A DNA stretch of 64,000 bases from an uncultured Alphaproteobacteria bacterium (GTDB lineage Bacteria > Pseudomonadota > Alphaproteobacteria > Methylaequorales > Methylaequoraceae): NCBI GenBank assembly GCA_902579395.1, contig CACHGK010000003.1:62001-126000 (forward strand), read 5' to 3'. Numbering within the stretch: the stretch's first letter is position 1; every line of letters starts with the position of its first letter. The notes beneath the pieces were generated by a model that had not been told where the DNA came from, searched no databases, and was given only the letters and a program-made list of their open reading frames with translations. The position numbers and the translations under genes were made by a program. Positions 36,505 to 45,784 of this stretch are shown here, in pieces.

Positions 36505-37543
36505 TATTTTTAATTAACTCAACTTTTTCGCCATCAAGTGTGAAATCTTGACCTTGCGTTATTATAGTCAATATTGAATTTTTCATATATTCATCTTTTA
36601 CATTAATCCAATATCCATTTCCATTATCGCTTAATATAGAAACTGGTATAAATCTAACAATTTCATTCTCAATAATTTTTATTCCAATTTCCCCTTTATT
36701 ATTTAATGTAATTAATGATGAGGGAATAAATAATGCCATTATAGGTTCTGATTTGATTTCAATTTCACTTGATAATCCACTCAAAATTTTAAAATTATTA
36801 TTAATTACTTTAACCTGAATCTGAAAATTTCTAGTATTTTTGTCAGATGTTTTTGAAATATAATTGACGGTTCCATTAACTGACATATTTCCGATTCTTA
36901 CGGAAGCTTTCTGATTAAGTTTAATATTTATTATTTCTTTTTCATTTGCACTTGTATTTATAAAAATCGGATTCAAGTCAACTATTTTTGCTATAGGGTC
37001 TCCTTTTTTAAGGTAGTCACCGAGCTCAACATAGCTTTCGTCAATAGAACTATCGAAAGGCATTGAGACCTTAGTATTATTCAATTCGACTTGACTTTTT
37101 TCATACTTAGCCAGTGCATTTTCAAAATTTGTTCTTGACTGACTAAGTTTTACTTCAGATCTAAATCCTTTTTGAAATAGACTTTCTGCAACTTCATATT
37201 CTTTTTTCCTCTGATTAAGCAGAGCTTCCATCTCTTTAACTCTCGCAACTTTATCTTCAGGGTCAATCAATAAGAGTTGTGTTCCAGCTTTATAATATTT
37301 TCCTTTATCAAACTGTTTTGAGCTAATTCTTCCTTCCACTTGTGATTTTAATATTACAATTCTTGAGGCATTACTAAAACCTCTTAATTTAATGATTTTA
37401 GAAAATTTTTTTCTTACAAAATCTTCAACTTCAACTTTTTTAAGGATTTCTTCTGTTTTAATATTTTCAACAGTATCTTCTTTTTTAAAAAAAAGAAAAA
37501 TTGACCCAACTGTAAAAACTATAATTAAAACTATAACTTTCAT
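36497..37543 (-). CDS. RND efflux periplasmic adaptor (membrane fusion protein)
   Basis: 348 residues. An N-terminal anchor (VIVLIIVFTVGSIFLFF, residues 3-19) places it in the inner membrane facing the periplasm. The lipoyl/hairpin region (SQVEGRISSKQFDKGKYYKAGTQLLLID, then a coiled coil about 95-145) and beta-barrel domain (IFINTSANEKEIINIKLNQKASV) are typical MFP parts. It couples the permease at 33400-36504 to an outer-membrane channel. Confidence 0.92.
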   Translation of the reverse strand: MKVIVLIIVFTVGSIFLFFKKEDTVENIKTEEILKKVEVEDFVRKKFSKIIKLRGFSNASRIVILKSQVEGRISSKQFDKGKYYKAGTQLLLIDPEDKVARVKEMEALLNQRKKEYEVAESLFQKGFRSEVKLSQSRTNFENALAKYEKSQVELNNTKVSMPFDSSIDESYVELGDYLKKGDPIAKIVDLNPIFINTSANEKEIINIKLNQKASVRIGNMSVNGTVNYISKTSDKNTRNFQIQVKVINNNFKILSGLSSEIEIKSEPIMALFIPSSLITLNNKGEIGIKIIENEIVRFIPVSILSDNGNGYWINVKDEYMKNSILTIITQGQDFTLDGEKVELIKNND

Positions 37544-37622
37544 ATTATCTAAGAATTTTATTCCCGGTTTGATTAAATAATTAATTATTTATAAAATATA
37601 ATCTAATTAATAAATTAATAAA

Positions 37623-38531
37623 TTGAAAAATCCAATCTTCGCAGCAATTGATATAGGTAGTCATAATTGTAGATTAACGATTGTTGAGAAAGTTAATAAT
37701 AGTTTTAAGGTTCTCCATAATTATTCTCATGGTACAAACTTAATTAAAAATCTCTCATATAATAACGAATTTACAGATATAAATATTAAAAATACTGTTA
37801 ATTGTTTAAAAAAATTTTCTACACAAATTGAAAAGTTTAAAGTCGATAATTATAGGTGTATAGCTACTGAAGCCTGCAGACAAGTGGTAAATCCTGACTA
37901 CTTTCTTAATAAAGTCAAAGAGGAAACGGGAATTGAAATTGAAATAATCTCTTCCTATGAGGAAGCAAAACTGTCCTTAAAAGGCTGTGAAAAATATGTA
38001 AATAAAATGAATAACAGAGGATTTATTTTTGATATAGGAGGTGGAAGCACTGAGTTGACCTTTTTTGATAAAAAAAATGATATCTTTAAAACAAAATCAT
38101 TATCATATGGTGTTATAAACCTCTCTGAAAAAAAAGAAGTATATGGCTTTGAATTTGTTGAAAAAGAATTAAAAAACCATTTTTTATTTTGTAAAAATTT
38201 TGTTAATTCTAAATCAAATTTTATTTCCATTGGTTCCTGTAGCACAGTTACAACTTTGTGTGGAATTTTTCAAGATTTATTATATTTCGATCTCAAAAAA
38301 ATTGAAGGCTTTAGAATGTCAAATAGTGAATTATTAGATATTGCAAATTTGATAAGTCTTACAAGTAAATCAAAATTAAAAAAAATGCCGTGCGTAGGTT
38401 CTCGTTATAATCTTTTATTAAACGGTGTTGAAATTCTTAAATATATTTTGTCAATCATTCCAATTCAGATGATAATAGCAAGTCAAAAAGGATTAAGAGA
38501 CGGAATTGTTAGTGATTTGTTAAGAAAATGA
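37623..38531 (+). CDS. Ppx/GppA-family phosphatase (short, single-module)
   Basis: 302 residues, covering the ASKHA-fold Ppx/GppA domains only: AAIDIGSHNCRLTIVE at the N-terminus and FDIGGGSTELTFFD near 140, both phosphate-binding loops. The C-terminal helical/HD domains of E. coli Ppx are absent. Likely exopolyphosphatase or pppGpp phosphatase. The only start that keeps the first strand is TTG at 37623. The stop overlaps rlmE by 4 bases (ATGA), a pairing seen in alphaproteobacteria. Confidence 0.88.
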   Translation: MKNPIFAAIDIGSHNCRLTIVEKVNNSFKVLHNYSHGTNLIKNLSYNNEFTDINIKNTVNCLKKFSTQIEKFKVDNYRCIATEACRQVVNPDYFLNKVKEETGIEIEIISSYEEAKLSLKGCEKYVNKMNNRGFIFDIGGGSTELTFFDKKNDIFKTKSLSYGVINLSEKKEVYGFEFVEKELKNHFLFCKNFVNSKSNFISIGSCSTVTTLCGIFQDLLYFDLKKIEGFRMSNSELLDIANLISLTSKSKLKKMPCVGSRYNLLLNGVEILKYILSIIPIQMIIASQKGLRDGIVSDLLRK

Positions 38532-39163
38532 AAAAAATTAAATTAAACAAGAAACATAAGAGAGAGAACAGCACACGATGGATTCAGAGACATTTAAATG
38601 ACGAATATGTAAGAAAATCTAAAGTTGATGGATACAGATCAAGATCTTCATATAAATTATTAGAAATAGATCAAAAATTTAAAATACTTTATAAATGTAA
38701 AAATATTCTTGATTTAGGTTGTGCTCCGGGAGGATGGCTTCAAGTTGTTAAAGCTTTGACTTCCCAGCACAGTGTTATTGTGGGAGTAGATAAGTTAGAA
38801 ATTGAAAATATTAAAGGTGTAAAATTTATTAAAAAAGATATATTTGACGAAAATATAGTTAATATATTAAGTTCAAATTTTAATGATAAAGTAGATTTAG
38901 TGTTAAGTGATATGTCACCTAATTCTTCTGGAAATAAAAGTGTTGACCATCTTAGGATAGTATCTCTGGTTGAACGTGTAATTGAAATTTCTAAAGAAAT
39001 TTTAAGACCTAGGGGATTTTTAATTTCTAAAATTTTTCAAGGTGGAGCCCAAGGTGAGCTAATTCAATTAATGAAAATTCATTTAAATAATATTAGATAT
39101 ATTAAACCCAAGGCATCTAGAAAAGAATCATCTGAAACTTACTTAGTCGCTGAAAAAATATAA
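38528..39163 (+). CDS. rlmE: 23S rRNA (uridine-2'-O)-methyltransferase RlmE (FtsJ/RrmJ)
   Basis: Methylates U2552 of 23S rRNA. SAM-binding motif LDLGCAPGGWLQVV, the K-D-K-E-type catalytic residues in VDLVLSDMSPNSSGNKSVDH, and SKIFQGGAQGELIQLMK are family signatures; YRSRSSYKLLEID precedes them. 211 residues is normal. Translationally coupled to the Ppx/GppA gene. Confidence 0.96.
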   Translation: MKKIKLNKKHKRENSTRWIQRHLNDEYVRKSKVDGYRSRSSYKLLEIDQKFKILYKCKNILDLGCAPGGWLQVVKALTSQHSVIVGVDKLEIENIKGVKFIKKDIFDENIVNILSSNFNDKVDLVLSDMSPNSSGNKSVDHLRIVSLVERVIEISKEILRPRGFLISKIFQGGAQGELIQLMKIHLNNIRYIKPKASRKESSETYLVAEKI

Positions 39164-39205
39164 TTATTTTGTTTAAAATCTCAGAATTTTAGATTAAATT
39201 ATCCT

Positions 39206-40675
39206 ATGAAGAATTTAACTGAAGCATTGACATTTGATGATGTTCTAATAATCCCATCAAAATCTGCAATCAAACCAACTCAGACCAATGTTGCTTCAAA
39301 TCTAACAAAAAAAATAAAACTAAATATTCCCTTAATTTCAGCTGCAATGGATACCGTTACGGAATCGAAATTAGCAATCAAAATTGCACAGATGGGAGGT
39401 TTGGGAGTTATACATAAGAATTTAGATATTGAATCCCAAGCGCTTGAGGTAAATAAAGTCAAAAGATTTGAATCTGGTATGGTTGTAAATCCAGTCACAA
39501 TAAATCCACATAATTCTCTTGAGGATGCAATAAAGTTAAAGGAAAAGAATAATATTTCTGGAATACCAGTTGTCGAAGTTGGATCAAAAAAATTAATAGG
39601 AATATTAACAAACCGAGATATCAGATTTGCTAAAAATTTTGAGCAAAGAGTTAGTTCCCTAATGACAAAAGAAAATTTAATTACTGTGTCAGAAAATATT
39701 TCTATGAATGAAGCACAGAAACTTCTTCATAAACATCGAATTGAGAAACTTCTAGTTGTTGATAAAAGTTTTAAATGCGTTGGTCTTATTACAGTTAAAG
39801 ATATTGAAAAAGCGGAAAAATTTCCACTTGCATCCAAGGATAATCTTGGAAGACTTATGGTTGGGGCTGCAGTGGGAGTTGGAGAAGAACAGGGCATAAA
39901 GAGAATAAAATTTTTAGAAAAGGTTGGAGTTGATGTTATTGCAATTGATACAGCTCATGGACACTCTAAGGATGTAATTGAAACACTAAGAAGTGCAAAA
40001 AAACTTTTCCCGAAACTTCCGGTAATTGTAGGAAATATAGCAACAGCTGAGGCTGCAAAAGATCTTATTAACGAAGGAGCAGATGCATTAAAAGTTGGAA
40101 TAGGCCCTGGATCAATTTGCACTACAAGGATAGTTGCAGGTGTTGGCGTGCCTCAATTACATGCCATAGCCGAAACTTATAGCGTTGCAAAAAAACATAA
40201 AATACCCATAATTGCTGACGGTGGAATTAAATACTCTGGTGATATAGCTAAAGCAATTGCATTTGGAGCTGATGTTATTATGATTGGGTCTCTATTCGCT
40301 GGAACTGATGAATCGCCTGGAGAGGTTTTCTTATCGAATGGAAGAACTTATAAATCATATCGAGGAATGGGCTCTATTGCAGCAATGGGTAAAGGCTCAG
40401 CAGACAGGTATTTTCAGGAAGAAATACAACATAATGAGAAATTTGTGCCAGAGGGCGTTGAAGGTAGAGTGCCTTATAGAGGTACAGTGGTAAAAATAAT
40501 TGAGCAATTAGTTGGGGGCTTAAAGGCTTCAATGGGATATACTGGAAATAAAAATTTGATTGATTTCAAAAATAAAACCAAAGTTGTGAAGATAACATCG
40601 GCAGGTTTGAATGAGAGTCACGTGCATAGTATATCAATAACAAGAGAGTCTCCAAATTATCAGCTTAACAAATGA
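39206..40675 (+). CDS. guaB: Inosine-5'-monophosphate dehydrogenase GuaB
   Basis: Oxidises IMP to XMP with NAD, the first step toward GMP. 489 residues with the TIM-barrel interrupted by two CBS domains (about 95-205). The catalytic loop is [17 protein letters not shown] (Cys near 310), with the mobile flap around [18 protein letters not shown]. It overlaps guaA by 4 bases (ATGA), so both steps to GMP are coupled. Confidence 0.98.
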   Translation: MKNLTEALTFDDVLIIPSKSAIKPTQTNVASNLTKKIKLNIPLISAAMDTVTESKLAIKIAQMGGLGVIHKNLDIESQALEVNKVKRFESGMVVNPVTINPHNSLEDAIKLKEKNNISGIPVVEVGSKKLIGILTNRDIRFAKNFEQRVSSLMTKENLITVSENISMNEAQKLLHKHRIEKLLVVDKSFKCVGLITVKDIEKAEKFPLASKDNLGRLMVGAAVGVGEEQGIKRIKFLEKVGVDVIAIDTAHGHSKDVIETLRSAKKLFPKLPVIVGNIATAEAAKDLINEGADALKVGIGPGSICTTRIVAGVGVPQLHAIAETYSVAKKHKIPIIADGGIKYSGDIAKAIAFGADVIMIGSLFAGTDESPGEVFLSNGRTYKSYRGMGSIAAMGKGSADRYFQEEIQHNEKFVPEGVEGRVPYRGTVVKIIEQLVGGLKASMGYTGNKNLIDFKNKTKVVKITSAGLNESHVHSISITRESPNYQLNK

Positions 40676-42222
40676 AAGAGTCTGTCTTAATTATTGATTT
40701 CGGTTCACAAGTTACCAAATTAATTGCTAGACGGATTCGTGAACTTGGGGTTTTTAGTAAAATTATTCCCTACGATAAGGTTTCAAAAAAAACTATTAAC
40801 CAAAAAAATATTAAGGGTGTTATATTCTCTGGTGGTCCAAAATCAGTAAATGAAAGAAATTCACCTAGAATTTTACCGTTTATTTATGACTCCAATATTC
40901 CAATACTGGGCATATGTTATGGTTTACAATTAATTTCAAAAAATTTTGGTGGAATTATCTCACCATCAGATGATAGAGAGTTTGGAAAGACAAATTTATT
41001 TTCAAAAAAAAACTCACCACTTATTGATGGAGTAGTTGATCTAAAAAAAAAACATCAAGTATGGATGAGCCATGCAGACAAAGTCGAAAGAATTCCAAAT
41101 GGTTTTGAGACAATAGCATCAACCGAAAATTGTCAGTATGCAATAATACAAAATCTAAAAAAGCAAATATTTGGAGTTCAATTTCATCCTGAGGTGGTTC
41201 ATACAAAAGGTGGAAAAAAAATATTAGAAAATTTTGTGAAAAAGATTTGTTTATGTAAAAAGGAATGGAGCATGAAAAACTTTAAAATAGAAATTTTAAA
41301 AGAGATTAAAAAAAAGGTTGGAAAAAATAAAGTGATTTGTGGGCTATCAGGCGGAGTGGATTCAACAGTCACAGCTGTTCTAATTAATAAAGCAATAGGA
41401 AAAAGATTGATTTGTGTTTTTGTAGATACTGGTTTTATGAGAAAAAATGAAAGAGAGTTAATTGAAAGTCTGTTCAAAAAAAATTTTGATATTAAATTAA
41501 AAGTTATTAACGCAAGTCAAATCTTTTTTAATAAACTTAAGGGTCAAAAAGATCCAGAGAAAAAAAGAAAAATAATAGGAAGAGAATTTATTAAAATATT
41601 TGAAAGATTCGCTTTAAATCAAATTGATATTAAATATCTGGCTCAAGGAACTTTATATCCTGATGTTATTGAATCTATATCAAAAGTAGGAAAATCTTTT
41701 GTAACAATCAAATCTCATCATAATGTTGGTGGATTGCCAAAAAAGATGAAATTAAAACTTTTAGAACCTCTGAAAGAGCTCTTTAAAGATGAAGTAAGAA
41801 TATTAGGTAAAGAATTAAATATTCCTGATAGTTTTAATAAAAGACACCCTTTTCCTGGACCTGGTTTAGCAATTAGACTTCTAGGTGAGATTGATAAAAA
41901 AAGTATAGGAATTCTTAGAGAAGCAGATGATATTTTCATAAAAATGATTAAAAAGGAGGGTCTTTATGATAAAATTTGGCAAGCCTTTTGTGTTTTATTA
42001 CCAGTTAACACTGTAGGGGTTATGGGAGATAATAGAACTTATGAAAAGATTTGCGTTCTCAGGGCTGTCACATCAATTGACGGGATGACCGCAGAATCTT
42101 ATAAATTTAAGACTAATTTTCTAGAAAAATGTGCAAATGAAATAATTAATAATGTTCCGGGTATTAATAGAGTATGCTATGACTACACTTCAAAACCCCC
42201 AGGGACGATTGAATTTGAATAG
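40672..42222 (+). CDS. guaA: GMP synthase (glutamine-hydrolysing) GuaA
   Basis: Aminates XMP to GMP. N-terminal class I amidotransferase domain with nucleophile Cys in ILGICYGLQL (about residue 83) and His/Glu in FHPEVVH; then the PP-loop ATP pyrophosphatase GLSGGVDSTV (about 224-233) and the C-terminal dimerisation domain ending in DYTSKPPGTIEFE. 516 residues. Last of the housekeeping run before the accessory region. Confidence 0.98.
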   Translation: MKESVLIIDFGSQVTKLIARRIRELGVFSKIIPYDKVSKKTINQKNIKGVIFSGGPKSVNERNSPRILPFIYDSNIPILGICYGLQLISKNFGGIISPSDDREFGKTNLFSKKNSPLIDGVVDLKKKHQVWMSHADKVERIPNGFETIASTENCQYAIIQNLKKQIFGVQFHPEVVHTKGGKKILENFVKKICLCKKEWSMKNFKIEILKEIKKKVGKNKVICGLSGGVDSTVTAVLINKAIGKRLICVFVDTGFMRKNERELIESLFKKNFDIKLKVINASQIFFNKLKGQKDPEKKRKIIGREFIKIFERFALNQIDIKYLAQGTLYPDVIESISKVGKSFVTIKSHHNVGGLPKKMKLKLLEPLKELFKDEVRILGKELNIPDSFNKRHPFPGPGLAIRLLGEIDKKSIGILREADDIFIKMIKKEGLYDKIWQAFCVLLPVNTVGVMGDNRTYEKICVLRAVTSIDGMTAESYKFKTNFLEKCANEIINNVPGINRVCYDYTSKPPGTIEFE

Positions 42223-42250
42223 AATAATTTACTATAATTAAAATTTAAGG

Positions 42251-43072
42251 ATGAATACAGATTGTTATATTTGCTCAGGAAAAATCAAAAAAATAAATGA
42301 TTTCTCATTCAAGTGCAAGGATTGTGATTATTATTTTTCAAATCTTAAACCTGGAGTCGGTCAAGATGTCTCTGGTTTAAAATTTTTAAGAAAAAAAAAT
42401 TTTAGAAAAATCATTGATGTTTTTCTTAAATTTAATAAAAAACCAAAAATTCTTGAAATAGGTTCAGGTGATGGATATTTTTTAGAAGAATGTATTAATT
42501 ATAAATTATCAATTATTGGTTCAGAAGCATCTCAAAAAAGTGTAAAAAAATTAAGATCAAAATTTAATAATCAAATAATAAAGTTACGCTTACCTGAAAA
42601 TATAAAAAAAAAATATAATAATCTTTTTGATGTAATTATATTTAACGATGTTTTTGAGCATTTGACTAAACTAAACGAGGTAATTAAATGTATAAGCCGT
42701 GTTCTAGCAAAAGATGGTGTTGTTGTTATTAATTTGCCAAGTTCAGATGGTATTAACTTTAAACTATCGAAGTTATTAATGAGTATCGGTATCTCTGAGA
42801 TATATAATAGACTTTGGCAAAAAGATTTTTCATCGCCACATTTAAGTTATTTTAATAAAAATAATTTGACTAACTTCCTTTTAAAACACAATTTCAAAAT
42901 GGTTAGTGATGGTTATTTAGATACAGTTGATTTTAACAACAAAGAGAGATTTGATAGTTTATTTAAGAATTATTTATTTAAATTTTTACTCAAAATCTTT
43001 CTAATTATTTTTTTTTATATACAAAGGATATTGCCAAAAGATAATATTTTTTTAATTTTTAAAAAGAATTAG
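42251..43072 (+). CDS. Class I SAM-dependent methyltransferase with N-terminal zinc ribbon
   Basis: 273 residues. The N-terminus has CYICSGK and CKDCDYYF, a two-CxxC zinc ribbon like those of sugar-methyltransferase families. SAM motif I is ILEIGSGDGYFLEE (about 71-84), with the acidic motif II and FNDVFEHL. A C-terminal hydrophobic helix (FLLKIFLIIFFYIQRIL) suggests membrane association. The context of glycosylation genes suggests a sugar or lipid-linked substrate, but no target can be named. An SD-like TAAGG immediately precedes the ATG. Confidence 0.8.
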   Translation: MNTDCYICSGKIKKINDFSFKCKDCDYYFSNLKPGVGQDVSGLKFLRKKNFRKIIDVFLKFNKKPKILEIGSGDGYFLEECINYKLSIIGSEASQKSVKKLRSKFNNQIIKLRLPENIKKKYNNLFDVIIFNDVFEHLTKLNEVIKCISRVLAKDGVVVINLPSSDGINFKLSKLLMSIGISEIYNRLWQKDFSSPHLSYFNKNNLTNFLLKHNFKMVSDGYLDTVDFNNKERFDSLFKNYLFKFLLKIFLIIFFYIQRILPKDNIFLIFKKN

Positions 43073-43073
43073 A

Positions 43074-44000
43074 TTAATTTGAAACAGTTTGTTGAAATTT
43101 TTTAAGTAAAGCTTTAGCTAAAGCCACAAGGTCGTCTTTGAAACCATACATATGTGTATATTGTATAATTTGTTTTGCAATCAAAGCCATGCGTTTCTCA
43201 AATGAGGGAATTTCATTAGGCTTTATAAGAGGGTTGTTGTATGCGGCTATATCGCTTCTTTGGAACTCGTAGGCAATGCTCATTCTTGGTTCTAAAACAT
43301 GTCTTGAATTAGAATTGGATCCCCAATGGAGAACATGTTGCGTCCAAACTAAAACGTCTTTCGGTTCTGCAGGTAAAGCTCTTATGTCTGTGAGATCTCC
43401 TGGAAAACCGTAATCAAGACCAAAAGGTTTTTCAAGATTATAAAATTTATCATGATTTGCAGGAAGAATATACATGCAACTATTATCTGGAACGGCCTTT
43501 GTGAGTGGTATCCATACAGTAATTGATTTGGGTGTATTATCTTCAAATAAAGTTCCACCTGATTTATCTCTGTGGGGTTTCCAACCTGATTGACCTGGTT
43601 TAACATTCCAAGCCCAAAAATCAGGTAGTTGAAGGTACTCTGTATCTAATAATTTTTTTAAGAAACTGTTCATTTGGTATTGTAGGTTCCAAAGTTCATC
43701 ATAAGCAAATATAAATACAGGTGGAAGATTTTTTTCACTGAGAGCCTTTATTGTTCTTTTGATATGATCAAGCGGTATTTTTAACCCAGGGTTTTTGAAG
43801 TGTGTGTAACCTTGGTGTACAACATTTTCTATATTTTCTTTATTCTCTTTTTTATTAAAATTTATCTTGTAATCTAACTTTTTCTTTTCGATTTCTAAGC
43901 TTGGAGAAAAAGATTCCCAAAAATTTTTATTAGAAAATTTATCAATTAATAAAAATTGATTTTCTATCTCTTTTTTTAATAGCATATTTAATTCCTGCAA
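43074..44000 (-). CDS. Phytanoyl-CoA dioxygenase (PhyH)-like Fe(II)/2-oxoglutarate oxygenase
   Basis: 308 residues. Expected iron ligands are His and Asp of WKPHRDKSGG (HxD) and a later His in WTQHVLHWGS or SNSRHVLEPR; the R in RMSIAYEFQR could bind 2-oxoglutarate. TVWIPLTKAVPDNSCMYILPANHD is a PhyH-family signature. It is last in the minus-strand run from the TPR-glycosyltransferase through the two methyltransferase-like genes, so hydroxylation of a sugar or side chain in that pathway is possible. Substrate unknown. Confidence 0.75.
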   Translation of the reverse strand: MQELNMLLKKEIENQFLLIDKFSNKNFWESFSPSLEIEKKKLDYKINFNKKENKENIENVVHQGYTHFKNPGLKIPLDHIKRTIKALSEKNLPPVFIFAYDELWNLQYQMNSFLKKLLDTEYLQLPDFWAWNVKPGQSGWKPHRDKSGGTLFEDNTPKSITVWIPLTKAVPDNSCMYILPANHDKFYNLEKPFGLDYGFPGDLTDIRALPAEPKDVLVWTQHVLHWGSNSNSRHVLEPRMSIAYEFQRSDIAAYNNPLIKPNEIPSFEKRMALIAKQIIQYTHMYGFKDDLVALAKALLKKFQQTVSN

Positions 44001-44011
44001 TTCTTAGACCA

Positions 44012-44857
44012 TTATATAGCTGTAAAAACTTTAGTGGGTTCTGTATTTTCATTTATGATTTTATCAAACATATTAGGATCTAGTTTTGGATCCTTTTCTT
44101 TTGGAAATGCCAAAACATTTTGAGTACATATCTGATTAAAATAATTTACAGTATTTCTTAAAAAATTATTTGGATTAAATAGACGTGATTTGACCCAGTA
44201 GGGATTGTAATGGTTTTTTAAAAGAAATTTATTTAATTTGTTTGGAAATTTATCATGATTTTCAATCCAAATAATTGGATTGAATTTTTTTAAAAAACTC
44301 ATTCCACCTTTTAGGACTTCTAGTTCCATAGATTCAACATCGATCTTTAAAAAATCACATCTATCTAAATTTAAAAATTCGTCTAATTTTAAAACTTGTA
44401 CAATTTGTTTTTTCTTTTTCTTATTTATTTTAACTTCTTTATTATTTTTTTTTTTTAGACTAATTCCACCAAAATTTCCTTGTTCTTCATAATTAAAGTT
44501 CTCAAATTTAATTTTCTGATTTTTAATTCCCAAACCATTTCTAAATATTTTAATATTTTTAAGGTTATTCATATTCACATTATTTTCTAGTAATTTAAAG
44601 ACAGATTCTTGTGGTTCAAAACAATAAACTTTTCCACTTAATCCAACTCTTCTAGCAAAAGGTATGGTAAAAGCACCAATATTCGATCCAATATCAAAAA
44701 CAACATCACTAGGCTTGATAAAATTAAGCATAACATTTAATTCTATATCAGAATATTCTCCATATTCCTTTAAACTCTTACCAATAAATATATCTGAATT
44801 AAAATATTCAAAATATCCATATTTTGTCATTGTCCTTTTAATATAATTTTCAATCAT
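44012..44857 (-). CDS. FkbM-family methyltransferase
   Basis: 281 residues from the ATG at 44857; an in-frame ATG at 44911 would add 18 residues and overlap the upstream gene by 62 bases, so I prefer the shorter form. SAM motif VVFDIGSNIGAFTIPFAR, then YCFEPQESVFKLLENNVNMN and DFLKIDVESMELEVLKGG, are FkbM hallmarks. Family members O-methylate sugars in lipopolysaccharide, glycolipids and flagellar glycans. It starts 8 bases inside the preceding gene. Confidence 0.87.
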   Translation of the reverse strand: MIENYIKRTMTKYGYFEYFNSDIFIGKSLKEYGEYSDIELNVMLNFIKPSDVVFDIGSNIGAFTIPFARRVGLSGKVYCFEPQESVFKLLENNVNMNNLKNIKIFRNGLGIKNQKIKFENFNYEEQGNFGGISLKKKNNKEVKINKKKKKQIVQVLKLDEFLNLDRCDFLKIDVESMELEVLKGGMSFLKKFNPIIWIENHDKFPNKLNKFLLKNHYNPYWVKSRLFNPNNFLRNTVNYFNQICTQNVLAFPKEKDPKLDPNMFDKIINENTEPTKVFTAI

Positions 44858-45776
44858 GGATCTTTGTTTTAAAAATCTTTTCAATAACTTTTGGTGAAGG
44901 AAAATGTCCATGCTTGGAAGTTAGTTCATAATTTGGTTCCATATAAATTTGATCAATTTGATTTGGTATGTCTTTAAATTTATTGATATATTTTCTTTTA
45001 ACAAAGTATGCATTTGCACCCGTATGGGCATTACAGCAAACTAATTTATAATCAAATTTTTTGAATAACTTTTCTAAACTCGTTAGTGATGCACCAAAAT
45101 AATCATCTCCAGTCCATTTATGATTTTCATCATAATCAATTATAAACTCTATTGGTGGAAAAAATTTTGCATTATATTCTACAATAAAAACTTTAGGAAA
45201 AATATTATTATTAAGAAATTCTTCTAAAAAATAATAATCATTACCATCTAGATCTAATGAAATTAAATCTAATTTATCAATACACAAATTATTCATTGAT
45301 TCTTTTGTAATTTCAATAATATTTTTTAAGTTAATCCATTTTTTATTGTAAAAAAATTTTTCTGTATTCATGTGTTTAAAACAAAGATCTTGGCAGCCCA
45401 CCCAAAAACCCTTCCATCCTAATGTGGATAAAATTAATGTATTGTTTTCTAAGCCATTGCCAACACCAAATTCAGCATAATTTCCATTTTTGATTTTTAA
45501 TCGTCTTATTATTTCAAGTGTAATACCATCTTCATCAGTTTGTGAAAAACATTTTCTTCCGAAATAATTAAGTGGGTTTTTAAAATGTTTTTTTCTTGAT
45601 AACCTTGAATTTTTTATAAGAAGATCCTTAACTAATACAAGCAATTGGCTATTAAGATTTTGAATTTCAAGATTACTGTAATTTAGACTTTTTATTTCAT
45701 TTAAAGCTAAAAATGCATCATTGTTTGTAAATATTTTATTTTCCATCTGATAATTTAAGAGCAATTTACATGCCAC
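44850..45776 (-). CDS. FkbM-like/Rossmann putative methyltransferase
   Basis: 308 residues. YAEFGVGNGLENNTLILSTLGWKGFW (about 100-125) has the place and shape of a SAM-binding loop, and LISLDLDGNDYYFLEEF (about 175-191) matches the FkbM-family acidic strand. The N-terminal 80 residues are helical and unassigned. It is probably a divergent methyltransferase; activity is unproven. It lies 8 bases after the TPR-glycosyltransferase stop and overlaps the next methyltransferase. Confidence 0.6.
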   Translation of the reverse strand: MACKLLLNYQMENKIFTNNDAFLALNEIKSLNYSNLEIQNLNSQLLVLVKDLLIKNSRLSRKKHFKNPLNYFGRKCFSQTDEDGITLEIIRRLKIKNGNYAEFGVGNGLENNTLILSTLGWKGFWVGCQDLCFKHMNTEKFFYNKKWINLKNIIEITKESMNNLCIDKLDLISLDLDGNDYYFLEEFLNNNIFPKVFIVEYNAKFFPPIEFIIDYDENHKWTGDDYFGASLTSLEKLFKKFDYKLVCCNAHTGANAYFVKRKYINKFKDIPNQIDQIYMEPNYELTSKHGHFPSPKVIEKIFKTKIHD

Positions 45777-45784
45777 TACAAATG

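Noticed and set aside
44850-44911. 62-base overlap between the two methyltransferase-like genes using the 44911 start
   Set aside because: An in-frame ATG at 44857 gives an 8-base overlap, in line with other junctions, and keeps the FkbM domain whole.
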